Assembly (NCBI GenBank): GCA_900538385.1
Contig: UWSO01000025.1
Coordinates: forward strand, 1 to 31,313
Source of the DNA: an uncultured Porphyromonas sp.
Lineage (GTDB): Bacteria > Bacteroidota > Bacteroidia > Bacteroidales > Porphyromonadaceae
Length of the DNA stretch: 31,313 bases
Direction of reading: 5' to 3'
In this document: positions 7,076 through 15,380 of the stretch, in pieces
How the letters are laid out: each line of letters begins with the position of its first letter
Numbering within the stretch: the stretch's first letter is position 1
Notes under the pieces: model-generated
Databases searched by the model: none
What the model saw: the letters and a program-made list of their open reading frames with translations, nothing else
Told to the model about the DNA's origin: nothing
Position numbers and translations under genes: made by a program

Positions 7076-8425
7076 TTATTCTAGTTCGGTGTTGATGTTG
7101 ATATGTGTCCAGCCGGAGACGTCGACACGTACGGCTGCGGAGGTTTCCTCGGGACGCTCGTCGGTACGCTCACGTCCTGGAGTGATCTTGGTGCTATCAT
7201 CTATCGTTATGACACCAGGCTTGACATTCATCGAGAAGAGCGGGTTGAGATACTTCAGGTCAATGCGGTATATCTTACCTGGATCGAAGGCTACGAGCGA
7301 CTCGTCGGTAGTGCCCTTGGTGACGAGAAACTTGCGAATGGTGATGAAGCGTCTGAGCGTCTGCACAGGCTTCTCTTCTACACGAGAGCAAGCGTAGACG
7401 TAGTCGCTCTTATCCTTATTATATACCATTGCGTCGAAGTAACCGACACGGGTATGTAGCTTGTACTCGACCTCTACGATGACATGGTCTAGCGCCTCGG
7501 GATTGGCAGCGGAGCCAGGGTAGATCTGATAAGCGTCTACCTTGCCAGCGGCAATCTGGCTAGCGTAGGGGTTTGTGGCAACAAAGAAGGTGTGCATCGC
7601 AGCATTGTGACCTGTCCAGACTTTGTTGGTCAGATCATATTTAGCGGAGTCTAGGAAAATACGCTCTTCGTTGGCAGCTCCGACCTTCTCCTTATAGTTA
7701 TTGATGTAGATACCTCGTACGGTGAAGTCCGTTATATAGCGTATGGGGAGTTCGCAAGGGCTAGCTACGTAAGAGTAGCCTTCATTAGGATAGGTCTTCA
7801 TCCTCTTCGTAACGATCTCGTCAGCGAGAGTTTTTTGTGACTCCTGAGGGATCGTTATATTGCCCGAGATCTCTAGGCGTGCCACGTTGGGGACGGGCTG
7901 GAGCTCTACGGTGAGCTTGTTGGGATCAGCTGCGACCTCCTGCACCTCTGCCTGCGGAGCTACGTAAGGAACGCTGTGTAGAAAGCTTTTGGTTGTATTA
8001 TCAGCCCCGCCTAAGGTCTGCAGCTCGTAGATAAGAAGATCGCCGAGGTCAGCGGGCTTCAAGACACCGTCGCGTCCAGCGACGGCAGAGACTTTGCGAA
8101 CAGCTTGACGCACCTTGATCTTGTAGCCAGTGCCCATAGCCTGAGCGATATCCTCATCGCTCTTAAGCTCGACACGGTACGGCTCGGTGGGGTTGCCCGC
8201 AGCGTCGTAGAAGAAGAGCGCGATGGGCTTGTAAGTGTCTACGGTGTAGGAGTCGTTTGCTGCGCCCTGCTCTATAGTGCGGAAAGGGTGTGTAGGCGAA
8301 AACTTGATGAGGAGCGTCAGCTCTTCATCCCCTCCTGGTGTGTTGTAGACACAACTTGTCGTGGCAGCTACGGCTAATAGCATGCCAGCAAGCAGTAATA
8401 ATATGTTGTAAATGCGTGGTCGCAT
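7076..8425 (-). CDS. Fimbrillin (FimA/Mfa1-type structural lipoprotein), first gene of operon
   Basis: This 449-residue lipoprotein has signal peptide MRPRIYNILLLLAGMLLAVA and lipobox ATTSC (Cys25). It shares several conserved segments with the fimbrillin encoded downstream, so the two are paralogues. R49 in PFRTIEQ is a candidate Arg-cleavage site; from memory, P. gingivalis Mfa1 is also cleaved after Arg49. The C-terminal strand, VRVDVSGWTHINI, resembles the donor-strand end of type V fimbrillins. As the first gene of the operon it would be expected to be highly expressed. A TACCTTTG -7 box lies 36 nt upstream. Which of the two paralogues is the major shaft subunit cannot be told from sequence. 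Confidence 0.82.
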   Translation of the reverse strand: MRPRIYNILLLLAGMLLAVAATTSCVYNTPGGDEELTLLIKFSPTHPFRTIEQGAANDSYTVDTYKPIALFFYDAAGNPTEPYRVELKSDEDIAQAMGTGYKIKVRQAVRKVSAVAGRDGVLKPADLGDLLIYELQTLGGADNTTKSFLHSVPYVAPQAEVQEVAADPNKLTVELQPVPNVARLEISGNITIPQESQKTLADEIVTKRMKTYPNEGYSYVASPCELPIRYITDFTVRGIYINNYKEKVGAANEERIFLDSAKYDLTNKVWTGHNAAMHTFFVATNPYASQIAAGKVDAYQIYPGSAANPEALDHVIVEVEYKLHTRVGYFDAMVYNKDKSDYVYACSRVEEKPVQTLRRFITIRKFLVTKGTTDESLVAFDPGKIYRIDLKYLNPLFSMNVKPGVITIDDSTKITPGRERTDERPEETSAAVRVDVSGWTHININTELE

Positions 8426-8460
8426 AGGTGTGAAGTGTTTCTTTTAGATATCTCTTGGTG

Positions 8461-8468
8461 CAAAGGTA
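8461..8468 (-). promoter_or_regulatory. Promoter -7 box of the fimbrial operon
   Basis: The minus strand reads TACCTTTG, the Bacteroidota TANNTTTG -7 element, 36 nt before the first fimbrillin ATG. A TTTTG lies 25 nt further upstream, which is longer than the usual 19-21 nt, so the -33 element is uncertain. Confidence 0.55.
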
Positions 8469-8530
8469 CAACATTTCTCGAAACGACACTTTACAAAATC
8501 GGTATTTCGTTTGACATAATCGGTATTTTG

Positions 8531-8640
8531 ATTAGAGGTTAGAGATTAGAGGGTAGAGATTAGAGGGTAGAGGGTAGAGATCGGAGGGGATCGGAGGGGA
8601 TCGGAACTGATCGGAGCGAATCGGAACAGATCGGAGTGGA
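8531..8640. repeat. Simple-repeat tract: TTAGAG units then six 10-bp TCGGA units
   Basis: 8531-8580 is a run of TTAGAGG/GTAGAGA units. 8581-8640 is six exact-length 10-mers of the form TCGGAnnnGA (GGG, GGG, ACT, GCG, ACA, GTG), with position 10 always A. The TCGGA units recur at 15161-15190, 15227-15247 and 18151-18190. Confidence 0.8.
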
Positions 8641-8657
8641 CGCACAGAGACGACTAC

Positions 8658-8749
8658 TGTAGGGACGCTCGGTCTGAGCGTCCGTTGTGTCAAAGATTAC
8701 AACGTCGTGGTTTTAACGGGGACGGACGCACAGACCGTGCGTCCCTACA
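8658..8749. repeat. REPIN-like paired-palindrome element
   Basis: The left arm is 8658-8688 (CTC/GAG) and the right arm is 8722-8749 (CAC/GTG). The spacer, with TCAAAGATTACAACGTCGTGG, is close to those at 12996 and 18042. Confidence 0.85.
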
Positions 8750-8811
8750 CACAGGGCGACGTGGGGTAACCGTGCGTCCCTACAACTGCTACACGTCACG
8801 CTTTGACGGGG

Positions 8812-8839
8812 ACGGACGCACAGACCGTGCGTCCCTACA
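8812..8839. repeat. Single right arm of the palindrome family
   Basis: A full right arm (GGACGCAC, AGACC, GTGCGTCC, CTACA) is preceded by GACGGGG and a half-arm GTGCGTCCCTACA ending near 8784. There is no intact left arm. It looks like a decayed or singlet copy. Confidence 0.75.
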
Positions 8840-8938
8840 GGGAGTCGTTTTGTTTTGTCGACAACGGACGCGACGTGGTGGGGGGGGCGTGTGCGTCACG
8901 ACGGGTGTCGTTTTATTTTGTCGTGATGGGGCGCTGTG

Positions 8939-10798
8939 ATGGAAAATGAGTACCTTAGCAGTCTCGTATGTATACTTGATCGAAATCATCGTATGCCTTC
9001 CTCTGAACATTCCTCACCTACGATCGACGTTATGAAGCGTCTGGTCGCTCAGCGAAAGTCTGCACGCCATCAGCATCACGAGCCGATGGCTGACGAACTG
9101 TCTAGTTGCCCGACGACTCCTATATATAATAATAAGGTAGCTCATGACACTACATATGATAAGGTAGTCACCGATAAAACTACTGGTCAGCGCTTGCCTA
9201 ATAATAGGGTAGCTACTGACCAACCGACTACCGCTAAGACGGTCTCTCCTGTCTCTAAGACGGCTCCTACCACCAAGACGGCAACGACCACTAGTAGCAC
9301 GCCTCAGGCGACGACTGCTAGCAGCGCGCCCAAGGCAACGACGACCAATCGTCCACAACCGACGGCTAGCAGCGCTACTCAGGCGACCAAGGAGATCGCA
9401 ACGACGAAGAGCAACCCAACGAAGAGCGAGGAGCCGGAGGAGAAGATCTGGTGGATGAGTGCGTGGCGGTGGCTGCGTCGACTACTAGACTTTCGCGATG
9501 ATAAGGCAGGCGATGTGGCGACCATCGAGTCGCTCAAGGGGGATGTGGAGTTTCGCGGCACGAAGCTATGGATCCTGATCTGCGCTATCCTTGTTGCCTC
9601 GATAGGTCTGAATGTCAATTCGACGGCGGTCATCATCGGTGCGATGCTTATCTCCCCGCTGATGGGACCAATCATCGGCTTCGGTCTCGGCTTCGGTATT
9701 GCCGACCTAGATCTCGTACGAAAGTCGCTGCGCAACCTGGGTCTGACGACGCTCTTCAGTATCCTGACCGCTACGATCTACTTCCTCTTGACCCCTCTTG
9801 ACCAGCCCGGCAGTGAGCTGCTAGGCCGTACGGAGCCGTCACTGTATGACGTGCTGATCGCATTCTTTGGCGGTGCGGCGGGTCTGATCGCAGGCAGTAG
9901 CAAGAGCAAGGGGCAGGTACTCCCAGGCGTCGCTATCGCTACGGCACTTATGCCTCCGCTCTGTACGGCGGGCTTTGGGCTGGCTACGGGCAATTGGGCA
10001 TTCTTCTTTGGTGCCATCTACCTATACATCATTAACTCGGTCTTTATCGCCTTCGCCACCTTTGTGATGGTGCGCATCATGCGCTTCCCGATGAAGTCGG
10101 TCGCCTCGGGCGATATGCGCAAGCGTAGCTATCGCTGGATCACGGTGATCGCTGTCTGCACGCTGATCCCTAGTATCTACCTGAGCGTGCGCTTGGTCCG
10201 AGACTCTTATCAAGAGCAGCGTGCCAAGCAGTTTGTCGCTGACCACTTTGCGCCACCTGCTCATCAGGTGATCCGCCAGTCTTTCGTACGAGCTGACGGG
10301 GACAAGCGCCCCTACATAGACGTGGTGCTGATCGGCAAGCCGCTATCGTCTCAGACGATCGACAGCATCGCTACCCTACTGCCTAGCTATGGGCTGTCTA
10401 ACTTTGACCTACAGGTGCACCAGGGGATCGACAACGAGGCTCCGACAGACTACGAGCAGCTGGGCGGTGTCTTGCTGCGTGACCTCTACGAGCGGTCCGA
10501 GCGTACTGCCTCAGAGCAGCGTGCCGAGATCGACTCGCTGCGTCGTACGCTGCTGCGCTACGACTACTACAAGTCTCTGACGAACGATGTGAGCGATGAG
10601 GCTAAAGCGGTCTTTACGGACATAAGCAAGGTGCGGCTGATGCCCTCGATGGAGTTTATCCAAGGGCAAGACTCCGTCCTCCATATCCTCGTGACGACAC
10701 CATCGCACCGCCTCGCCCCTGCCGAGCGTCAGAAGCTGGAGCAGTGGCTGCAGAAGCGGACCAAGGCGGATGATCTCGAGCTAATCCTAACGAACTAA
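8939..10798 (+). CDS. DUF389-family membrane protein with long Thr/Ser-rich N-terminus
   Basis: This 619-residue protein starts at ATG 8939; an overlapping GTG at 8936 and in-frame ATGs at 8993 and 9032 are alternatives. Residues from about 70 to 160 are low-complexity Thr/Ser/Ala/Pro/Lys, rich in TTK, ATT and SSA steps, and predicted disordered. A DUF389 (TIGR00341-like) membrane domain follows. It has the family's signature GLNVNSTAVIIGAMLISPLM near residue 220, several hydrophobic segments with GAAGLIAGSSKSK, and ATALMPPLCTAGFGLATGNW. The C-terminal 200 residues look soluble and probably extracytoplasmic. No biochemical function is established for the family. The stop codon is 42 nt before dpp7 on the same strand, so they may be co-transcribed. 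The low-complexity N-terminus is unusual and may have grown by repeat expansion. Confidence 0.8.
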   Translation: MENEYLSSLVCILDRNHRMPSSEHSSPTIDVMKRLVAQRKSARHQHHEPMADELSSCPTTPIYNNKVAHDTTYDKVVTDKTTGQRLPNNRVATDQPTTAKTVSPVSKTAPTTKTATTTSSTPQATTASSAPKATTTNRPQPTASSATQATKEIATTKSNPTKSEEPEEKIWWMSAWRWLRRLLDFRDDKAGDVATIESLKGDVEFRGTKLWILICAILVASIGLNVNSTAVIIGAMLISPLMGPIIGFGLGFGIADLDLVRKSLRNLGLTTLFSILTATIYFLLTPLDQPGSELLGRTEPSLYDVLIAFFGGAAGLIAGSSKSKGQVLPGVAIATALMPPLCTAGFGLATGNWAFFFGAIYLYIINSVFIAFATFVMVRIMRFPMKSVASGDMRKRSYRWITVIAVCTLIPSIYLSVRLVRDSYQEQRAKQFVADHFAPPAHQVIRQSFVRADGDKRPYIDVVLIGKPLSSQTIDSIATLLPSYGLSNFDLQVHQGIDNEAPTDYEQLGGVLLRDLYERSERTASEQRAEIDSLRRTLLRYDYYKSLTNDVSDEAKAVFTDISKVRLMPSMEFIQGQDSVLHILVTTPSHRLAPAERQKLEQWLQKRTKADDLELILTN

Positions 10799-10840
10799 CT
10801 AAGCAGAATAGAATACTAACTTTAAATAGATAAGCGTCTT

Positions 10841-12952
10841 ATGAATAAACTACAGACCTTGCTCCTGACCCTCTGCGCACTCCTCGTGTGCAGTGCTACA
10901 GCACGTGCCGACAAGGGCATGTGGGTGCTCAGTGAGCTGAATGAGCAAAACGAAGCTCGCATGCGTGAGCTGGGCTTTAACCTATCCCTAGATCAGCTCT
11001 ACAATCTAGACAAACCCTCGATAGCACGTGGCGTGGTCATCTTCGGTGGTGGCTGCACCGGTATCACGGTCTCCGATCAGGGACTACTCTTTACGAACCA
11101 CCACTGCGGTTACGATGCGATCCAGAGCCAGAGTACCGTAGAGCATGACTACCTACGTGACGGCTTCGCCTCACAGTCTTTCCGTGAGGAGCTACCGATC
11201 CCAGGGCTCTCTGTCAAGTACCTGCGTGCGCAGATCGACGTGACGGCTCGCATCGAGCAGGCTGTCGCTGGTATCACCGACGAGGCTAAGCGTCAGGAGA
11301 CGATCGACAAGGTCTCTGAGGAGATCGTCAAGGAGTACACGAAGTCTCCCTTTGACGCTGTCGAGGTAACCCCCTTCTACGCTGGTAACAAGTACTATGT
11401 CGTCATCTACGACGAGTTTAAGGATGTACGTCTCGTGATGACCCCACCGAGCAGCGTTGGTAAGTTTGGCGGTGATACGGACAACTGGATGTGGCCTCGC
11501 CATACGGGCGACTTTAGCGTCTTCCGTGTTTACGCTGATGCCAACAACAAGCCTGCTGAGTACGCTGCTAGCAACAAGCCTTACCGTCCTGTCTACTATA
11601 CGAAGGTCTCTCTGAAGGGTTACCAGGAGCAGGACTACGCGATGACTATTGGCTTCCCAGGCTCTACGGATCGCTACCTCACCTCTTATGGTGTGATCGA
11701 TCGTATCGAGAATGAGAACGCTCCCCGCATCGAGGCGCGTGGTGTCAAGCAGGAGATTTGGAATCGTGCTATGGAGGCTGACCAAGCAACCCGCATCAAG
11801 TACGCTAGCAAGTATGCTCAGAGCTCTAACTACTGGAAGAACTCTATCGGTATGAACCGTGGTCTGGAGAAGCTCCATGTCGTAGACCGCAAGCGCGCCG
11901 AGGAGGAGGCATTCACTCAGTGGGTAGCTCGTACAGGCAAGCCTTACGGCAATATCCTGCCCGACCTAAAGCGTGCCTACGAGGAGGCTGCTCCCTATAG
12001 TCGTCAGCTCAACTATATGATTGAGACGATGCTGAGCGGTAGCGAGATCGTATGGCTCGGTTATCAAGTTATGGTAGCTGCAGGCTCTGGCGACAAGAAG
12101 GAGCTGAAGGAGCTCTACAAGGATTACCTGCCTAACCTAGACCGTGAGGTACTCCCCGCTATGCTCTCATTGCTTCGCACGAAGCTCCCTGCAGATAACC
12201 TTCCCTTCATCTATCAGGTCATTGACGAGCGCTTCGGCGGTGACTACAAGGCTTATGCTGAGGAGCTTTTTGCCAATAGTGTCGTACCTTATGAGGATAA
12301 GATGATGGCCGTACTGGCTATGGATCCGAACAAGGTCAAGGAGACCCTTGCCAACGATCCTGTACAGGAGCTCGTCCAGAGCGTACTGACGTACTACTCA
12401 TCTTTGCTGGATAAGTACCTAGAGTACAACCACGCTATCGAGAAGGGTAAGCGTGAGCTCTTTGCAGCTATGAGCGAGTTCCAGCCTAACGCACTTCGTC
12501 CATCAGACGCTAACTTCACGATGCGTATGAGCTACGGTCGTATCCTTGGCTACGAGCCAGGAGACGGCGCGTGGTACTACTACTTCACGACGGAGCGTGG
12601 TGTCTTCCAGAAGCAGAATCCCAACAGCAGCGAGTTTGCCGTACAGCCTGAGATCCTCAAGCTACTGAGCGATCCTGCCAACTTCGCACCCTACGGTGTG
12701 GGTGATCACCTCTTCACCTGCTTCCTCTCGGACAACGATATCACGGGTGGTAACTCAGGTAGCCCTGTCTTTGACAAGAACGGTAACCTCATCGGTCTTG
12801 CTTTCGATGGCAACTGGGAGGCTATGAGTGGTGACATCGAGTTTGAGCCTGACCTACAGCGCACCATCTCGGTAGATATCCGTTACGTCCTCTTTATGAT
12901 CGACAAATGGGCTAAGTGCCCCCGACTGATCCAGGAGCTGACCTTCGCGTAA
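10841..12952 (+). CDS. dpp7: Dipeptidyl-peptidase 7 (S46 serine peptidase)
   Basis: This 703-residue S46 peptidase removes dipeptides from peptide N-termini in the periplasm. A signal peptide ends near CSATARA (residue 23). The triad is visible: His88 in TNHHCGYDAIQ, Asp224 in PRHTGDFSVF, and Ser639 in GGNSGSPVFD. The S46 specificity position lies 18 residues after the catalytic Ser. Here it is Gly657 in AFDGNWEAMSGD. Gly marks DPP7 (hydrophobic P1 residues), whereas Arg marks DPP11 (Asp/Glu). The length matches P. gingivalis DPP7 (about 712). In peptide-fermenting Porphyromonas this step feeds dipeptides to inner-membrane transporters. It follows the DUF389 gene closely; a REPIN-like element starts 44 nt beyond its stop codon. 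Confidence 0.93.
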   Translation: MNKLQTLLLTLCALLVCSATARADKGMWVLSELNEQNEARMRELGFNLSLDQLYNLDKPSIARGVVIFGGGCTGITVSDQGLLFTNHHCGYDAIQSQSTVEHDYLRDGFASQSFREELPIPGLSVKYLRAQIDVTARIEQAVAGITDEAKRQETIDKVSEEIVKEYTKSPFDAVEVTPFYAGNKYYVVIYDEFKDVRLVMTPPSSVGKFGGDTDNWMWPRHTGDFSVFRVYADANNKPAEYAASNKPYRPVYYTKVSLKGYQEQDYAMTIGFPGSTDRYLTSYGVIDRIENENAPRIEARGVKQEIWNRAMEADQATRIKYASKYAQSSNYWKNSIGMNRGLEKLHVVDRKRAEEEAFTQWVARTGKPYGNILPDLKRAYEEAAPYSRQLNYMIETMLSGSEIVWLGYQVMVAAGSGDKKELKELYKDYLPNLDREVLPAMLSLLRTKLPADNLPFIYQVIDERFGGDYKAYAEELFANSVVPYEDKMMAVLAMDPNKVKETLANDPVQELVQSVLTYYSSLLDKYLEYNHAIEKGKRELFAAMSEFQPNALRPSDANFTMRMSYGRILGYEPGDGAWYYYFTTERGVFQKQNPNSSEFAVQPEILKLLSDPANFAPYGVGDHLFTCFLSDNDITGGNSGSPVFDKNGNLIGLAFDGNWEAMSGDIEFEPDLQRTISVDIRYVLFMIDKWAKCPRLIQELTFA

Positions 12953-12995
12953 GCGAGGAGATAACGAGATCAGGACGCACGGTCGTGTAACCCGT

Positions 12996-13087
12996 TGTAG
13001 GGACGCACGGTCTGTGCGTCCGTTGTATCAAAGGTTACAGCATCGTGGTTTTAACGGGGACGGACGCTTAGACCGAGCGTCCCTACA
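12996..13087. repeat. REPIN-like element between dpp7 and trmD
   Basis: The left arm (12996-13026) is the CAC/GTG version. The right arm (13060-13087) reads GGACGCTT, AGACC, GAGCGTCC, where the altered 3' side is matched by a T-G wobble and a compensating T-A pair. The spacer is ATCAAAGGTTACAGCATCG and the rest of the shared core. Confidence 0.85.
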
Positions 13088-13140
13088 GCGGTTTACACGT
13101 TAAGTTTCTATTACTCTGACTATTTCGACCACACGCCTAT

Positions 13141-13818
13141 ATGCGCATAGACATTATCACCGTACTGCCTGAGATGATCGAGCCTTTTGTCTCGACCTCT
13201 ATCGTGGGGCGGGCACAGCGTGAGGGCTTTGCCGAGGTACATATCCATCAGCTACGCGACTATGCGACCAATCGCTGGGGACGTATCGACGACTACCCCT
13301 ACGGTGGCGCTGCCGGTATGCTTATGTCGATCGAGCCGATCGACCGCGTCATCACCGAGCTGCGTAGCCAGCGCCCTTATGACGAGGTTATCTTTACGGC
13401 ACCCGATGCGCCAGTGCTGACGCAGGCGGTCGCCAATGAGCTGAGTCTCATGAAGAACATCATCATCCTCTGCGGTCACTACAAGGGGATCGATCATCGT
13501 ATCCGTGAGCATCTCATCACGCGTGAGATCTCCATCGGAGACTACGTCCTGACGGGTGGCGAGCTGGCGGCGGCGATCATTGCCGATGCGACCATACGGC
13601 TCATACCGGGCGTCCTTGGCGATGCGGATAGTGCGCTGAGCGACTCCTTTCAGGATGGCTTGCTCACGCCGCCCATGTACACCCGCCCCGCTGAGTACAA
13701 GGGGTGGCGCGTGCCGGAGATCCTGCTGAGCGGTCACGAAGCACGCATAGCGCAGTGGGAGCATGAGCAGGCGGTCGCTCGTACGCAAGCACTCCGCCCC
13801 GATCTGCTAGAGGAGTAG
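13141..13818 (+). CDS. trmD: tRNA (guanine-37-N1)-methyltransferase
   Basis: This 225-residue protein methylates N1 of G37 next to the anticodon in tRNAs reading CCN, CUN and CGG, using S-adenosylmethionine, which prevents +1 frameshifting. Family signatures are present in order: the N-terminal MRIDIITVLPEMIEPF, YPYGGAAGMLM near residue 60, the trefoil-knot AdoMet site HYKGIDHRI and ISIGDYVLTGGELAA, and the C-terminal TRPAEYKGWRVPEILLSGHE. The full knot domain and the helical C-terminal domain are there; the protein is a little shorter than the E. coli enzyme (255 residues). It stands alone between a repeat region and the GYF_2/CD225 pair, not in the rpsP-rimM-trmD-rplS order of many bacteria. 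Confidence 0.95.
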   Translation: MRIDIITVLPEMIEPFVSTSIVGRAQREGFAEVHIHQLRDYATNRWGRIDDYPYGGAAGMLMSIEPIDRVITELRSQRPYDEVIFTAPDAPVLTQAVANELSLMKNIIILCGHYKGIDHRIREHLITREISIGDYVLTGGELAAAIIADATIRLIPGVLGDADSALSDSFQDGLLTPPMYTRPAEYKGWRVPEILLSGHEARIAQWEHEQAVARTQALRPDLLEE

Positions 13819-13854
13819 GGATCGGAGGGGACGGCGATATCTACAAATATTCTG

Positions 13855-13862
13855 TACCTTTG
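13855..13862 (+). promoter_or_regulatory. Promoter -7 box for first GYF_2/CD225 gene
   Basis: TACCTTTG lies 30 nt before the ATG at 13893, in the 74-bp gap after trmD. No clear -33 TTTG is seen at the usual 19-21 nt spacing. Confidence 0.5.
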
Positions 13863-13892
13863 GATCGAAGGTAATCAAACTAACCTTCACAA

Positions 13893-14408
13893 ATGAAGCA
13901 ATACTACATCATTCGCAATGATCAGCCCGCTGGACCCTATACGATAGAGGAGCTTGCCATGATGGGGATCACACCCGACACGATTGTCTGGGCTGAGGAT
14001 ATAGTTGACTGGATACCCGCTTATCAAGTGAGCGAGCTCAACTCGCTCTTTGCTTCCACTAGTGCACAGACGCCTCCTCCTTATCAGGAGCCCTCTAGTC
14101 AGGCGACTGAGGCTCTCCGCTACGACACAACAGGCCCAAAGGCTCGACCATCAGTTCCTCCTCCTATGCCACCGACCTATCTCGTCTGGAGTATACTTGT
14201 GACCATCTTTCTCTGTCGCATAGCAGGAATTGTTGCGATTGTCTACTCTGTGCAGGTCTCCTCCTGTTACTATGCTGGCAACTATGAGGGTGCCACTTAT
14301 GCTAGTCGTCAAGCTCGCCTGTGGGTTAGAGTTCCAGCCTACATCTTTCTAGGGCTGCTCCTAGCATTTCTCATTGGAGGTCTAATTGCATGGATCATTA
14401 ACGGATGA
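13893..14408 (+). CDS. GYF_2 / CD225 (dispanin-like) membrane protein, paralogue 1
   Basis: This 171-residue protein has three parts. Residues 1-52 form a GYF_2 (DUF4339) domain, with GPYTIEELAMMGITPDT and two conserved Trp. Residues about 53-92 are a Pro-rich linker containing TPPPYQEP and PSVPPPMPPTY. Residues about 93-171 form a CD225/dispanin-type domain: a hydrophobic segment, the conserved VYS-QVSS...GNYEGATYASRQARLW loop, and a second hydrophobic segment. No signal peptide is visible, so the GYF domain is probably cytoplasmic. GYF domains bind Pro-rich peptides, so its own linker could be a ligand; this is inference. It is about 84% identical by eye to the protein at 28614 and less similar to its tandem neighbour. 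Function is unknown. Confidence 0.85.
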   Translation: MKQYYIIRNDQPAGPYTIEELAMMGITPDTIVWAEDIVDWIPAYQVSELNSLFASTSAQTPPPYQEPSSQATEALRYDTTGPKARPSVPPPMPPTYLVWSILVTIFLCRIAGIVAIVYSVQVSSCYYAGNYEGATYASRQARLWVRVPAYIFLGLLLAFLIGGLIAWIING

Positions 14409-14454
14409 ATTAAGGGAGCGAGACGCATAGTAACGCAGTCACCTCTTTCGCCTG

Positions 14455-14485
14455 TTTGCTAGCAACTCCGAAAGTGCTACCTTTG
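14455..14485 (+). promoter_or_regulatory. Bacteroidota sigma-type promoter for second GYF_2/CD225 gene
   Basis: TTTG at 14455-14458, 19 nt of spacer, then TACCTTTG at 14478-14485 match the Bacteroidota -33/-7 consensus. The ATG is 25 nt downstream, so the leader would be short. It indicates that this gene has its own promoter despite following the first paralogue by about 100 bp. Confidence 0.8.
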
Positions 14486-14510
14486 TGGTGTACAAACTAA
14501 TCAATCTTCG

Positions 14511-15083
14511 ATGAAGCAATACTATATCATTCGCAATGATCAGCAAGCTGGTCCCTACACGCTGGAGGAGCTTGCGACGATGGGCATCACGCCCGACACG
14601 GTTGTCTGGACGGAGGGTATGACCGACTGGGCTCCTGCCCGTGAGGTGAGCGATCTGAACTCGCTCTTTGCGCCCAACGCACAGACGCCCCCTAGCTACC
14701 ATTCGCCTGCCTATGGAGCCTCTGCTGCTCCACAATACAATAGTGCGCCACAGTATCATAGAGCTCCAGAGTATCACGGAGCGCCTCAGTACAACAAGCC
14801 AGCAGAGCAACCGCCCATGCCCCCTACTTACCTCGCATGGAGTATCGCTGTGACGATCCTCTGCTGTCTCGTCGGCGGTATCGTGGCAATCGTCTACTCT
14901 TCACAAGTCTCCTCACGCTATATAGCGGGTGACTACGAGGGTGCTGACTACGCTAGCCGTCAGGCACGTATCTGGATCATCGTCTCGGCGTGTGTCGGCT
15001 TGCTCGTGGGCATAGCTTACACTGTTTGGGCGATCTTCTTTGGCACATCACTGGCAGCTTTTTCTGGAGGGTACAGTATCTAG
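14511..15083 (+). CDS. GYF_2 / CD225 (dispanin-like) membrane protein, paralogue 2 with hexapeptide repeat linker
   Basis: This 190-residue protein has the same plan as paralogue 1: a GYF_2 domain (residues 1-53, GPYTLEELATMGITPDT), a linker, and a CD225-type membrane domain (about 105-190, with VYSSQVSS and GDYEGADYASRQARIW). The linker is longer and contains four tandem hexapeptides at residues 73-96: APQYNS, APQYHR, APEYHG, APQYNK (DNA 14727-14798, 18-bp units). A PPMPPTY motif follows. The C-terminal end differs from the other two paralogues and has a Gly/Ser-rich tail. It has its own promoter upstream and a strong terminator downstream, so it forms a single-gene unit or the last gene of the run. 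Function is unknown. Confidence 0.85.
   Translation: MKQYYIIRNDQQAGPYTLEELATMGITPDTVVWTEGMTDWAPAREVSDLNSLFAPNAQTPPSYHSPAYGASAAPQYNSAPQYHRAPEYHGAPQYNKPAEQPPMPPTYLAWSIAVTILCCLVGGIVAIVYSSQVSSRYIAGDYEGADYASRQARIWIIVSACVGLLVGIAYTVWAIFFGTSLAAFSGGYSI
14727..14798 (+). repeat. Four 18-bp tandem repeats coding APxYxx
   Basis: Four consecutive 18-bp units encode APQYNS, APQYHR, APEYHG and APQYNK. The units alternate between GCTCCA and GCGCC starts. This points to expansion by slippage or unequal exchange in the linker of the second GYF_2/CD225 gene. Confidence 0.8.
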
Positions 15084-15104
15084 AAGCCACTATATAATAA
15101 TGAG

Positions 15105-15148
15105 ATCAGGTCGTGGAGTCTAAGTGCTCTGCGACCTGATTTTTTTTT
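15105..15148 (+). terminator. Intrinsic terminator after GYF_2/CD225 pair
   Basis: ATCAGGTCG at 15105-15113 pairs with CGACCTGAT at 15132-15140, then nine T residues (15140-15148). It begins 22 nt after the stop codon at 15083. Confidence 0.88.
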
Positions 15149-15160
15149 AGAATTAGAGAG

Positions 15161-15247
15161 AATCGGAGCTGATCGGAATGGATCGGAGGGTGATTAGATA
15201 TTAGAGGTTAGAAATTAGAAGTTAGAGATCGGAGGGGATCGGAGGGG
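15161..15247. repeat. TCGGA 10-mer and TTAGAG simple repeats
   Basis: Three TCGGA 10-mers (15161-15190) are followed by a TTAGAG-type tract and two more TCGGA units. The 48 bp at 15189-15236 match 17948-17995 with one difference. The rest of the 297-bp gap up to 15380 holds a 7-bp CAACTAA/TTAGTTG inverted repeat (15264-15295) and a -7 box. Confidence 0.75.
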
Positions 15248-15348
15248 CAAAAGAGACGTTTCTCAACTAAGCAGCGGGCGATTTTGATTTAGTTGTGAGC
15301 TTTGGTACGATACTGCGCTAATAGACCGTTTATTTGATGACGGTTGCT

Positions 15349-15356
15349 TACATTTG
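15349..15356 (+). promoter_or_regulatory. Candidate -7 box for TonB-dependent receptor gene
   Basis: TACATTTG fits TANNTTTG and lies 25 nt before the ATG at 15381. The expected -33 TTTG at 19-21 nt spacing is not evident; a TTTG is present only 12 nt upstream. Confidence 0.45.
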
Positions 15357-15380
15357 CACGCAGTAATGAAATTATAAGAC

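Noticed and set aside
11192..11878. 228-codon open frame antisense to dpp7
   Set aside because: It is a shadow of strong codon bias in dpp7; no start site or family match.
15264..15295. CAACTAA/TTAGTTG inverted repeat as an operator of the TonB receptor gene
   Set aside because: It is only 7 bp with an 18-nt gap and lies over 50 nt upstream of the -7 box; chance is likely.
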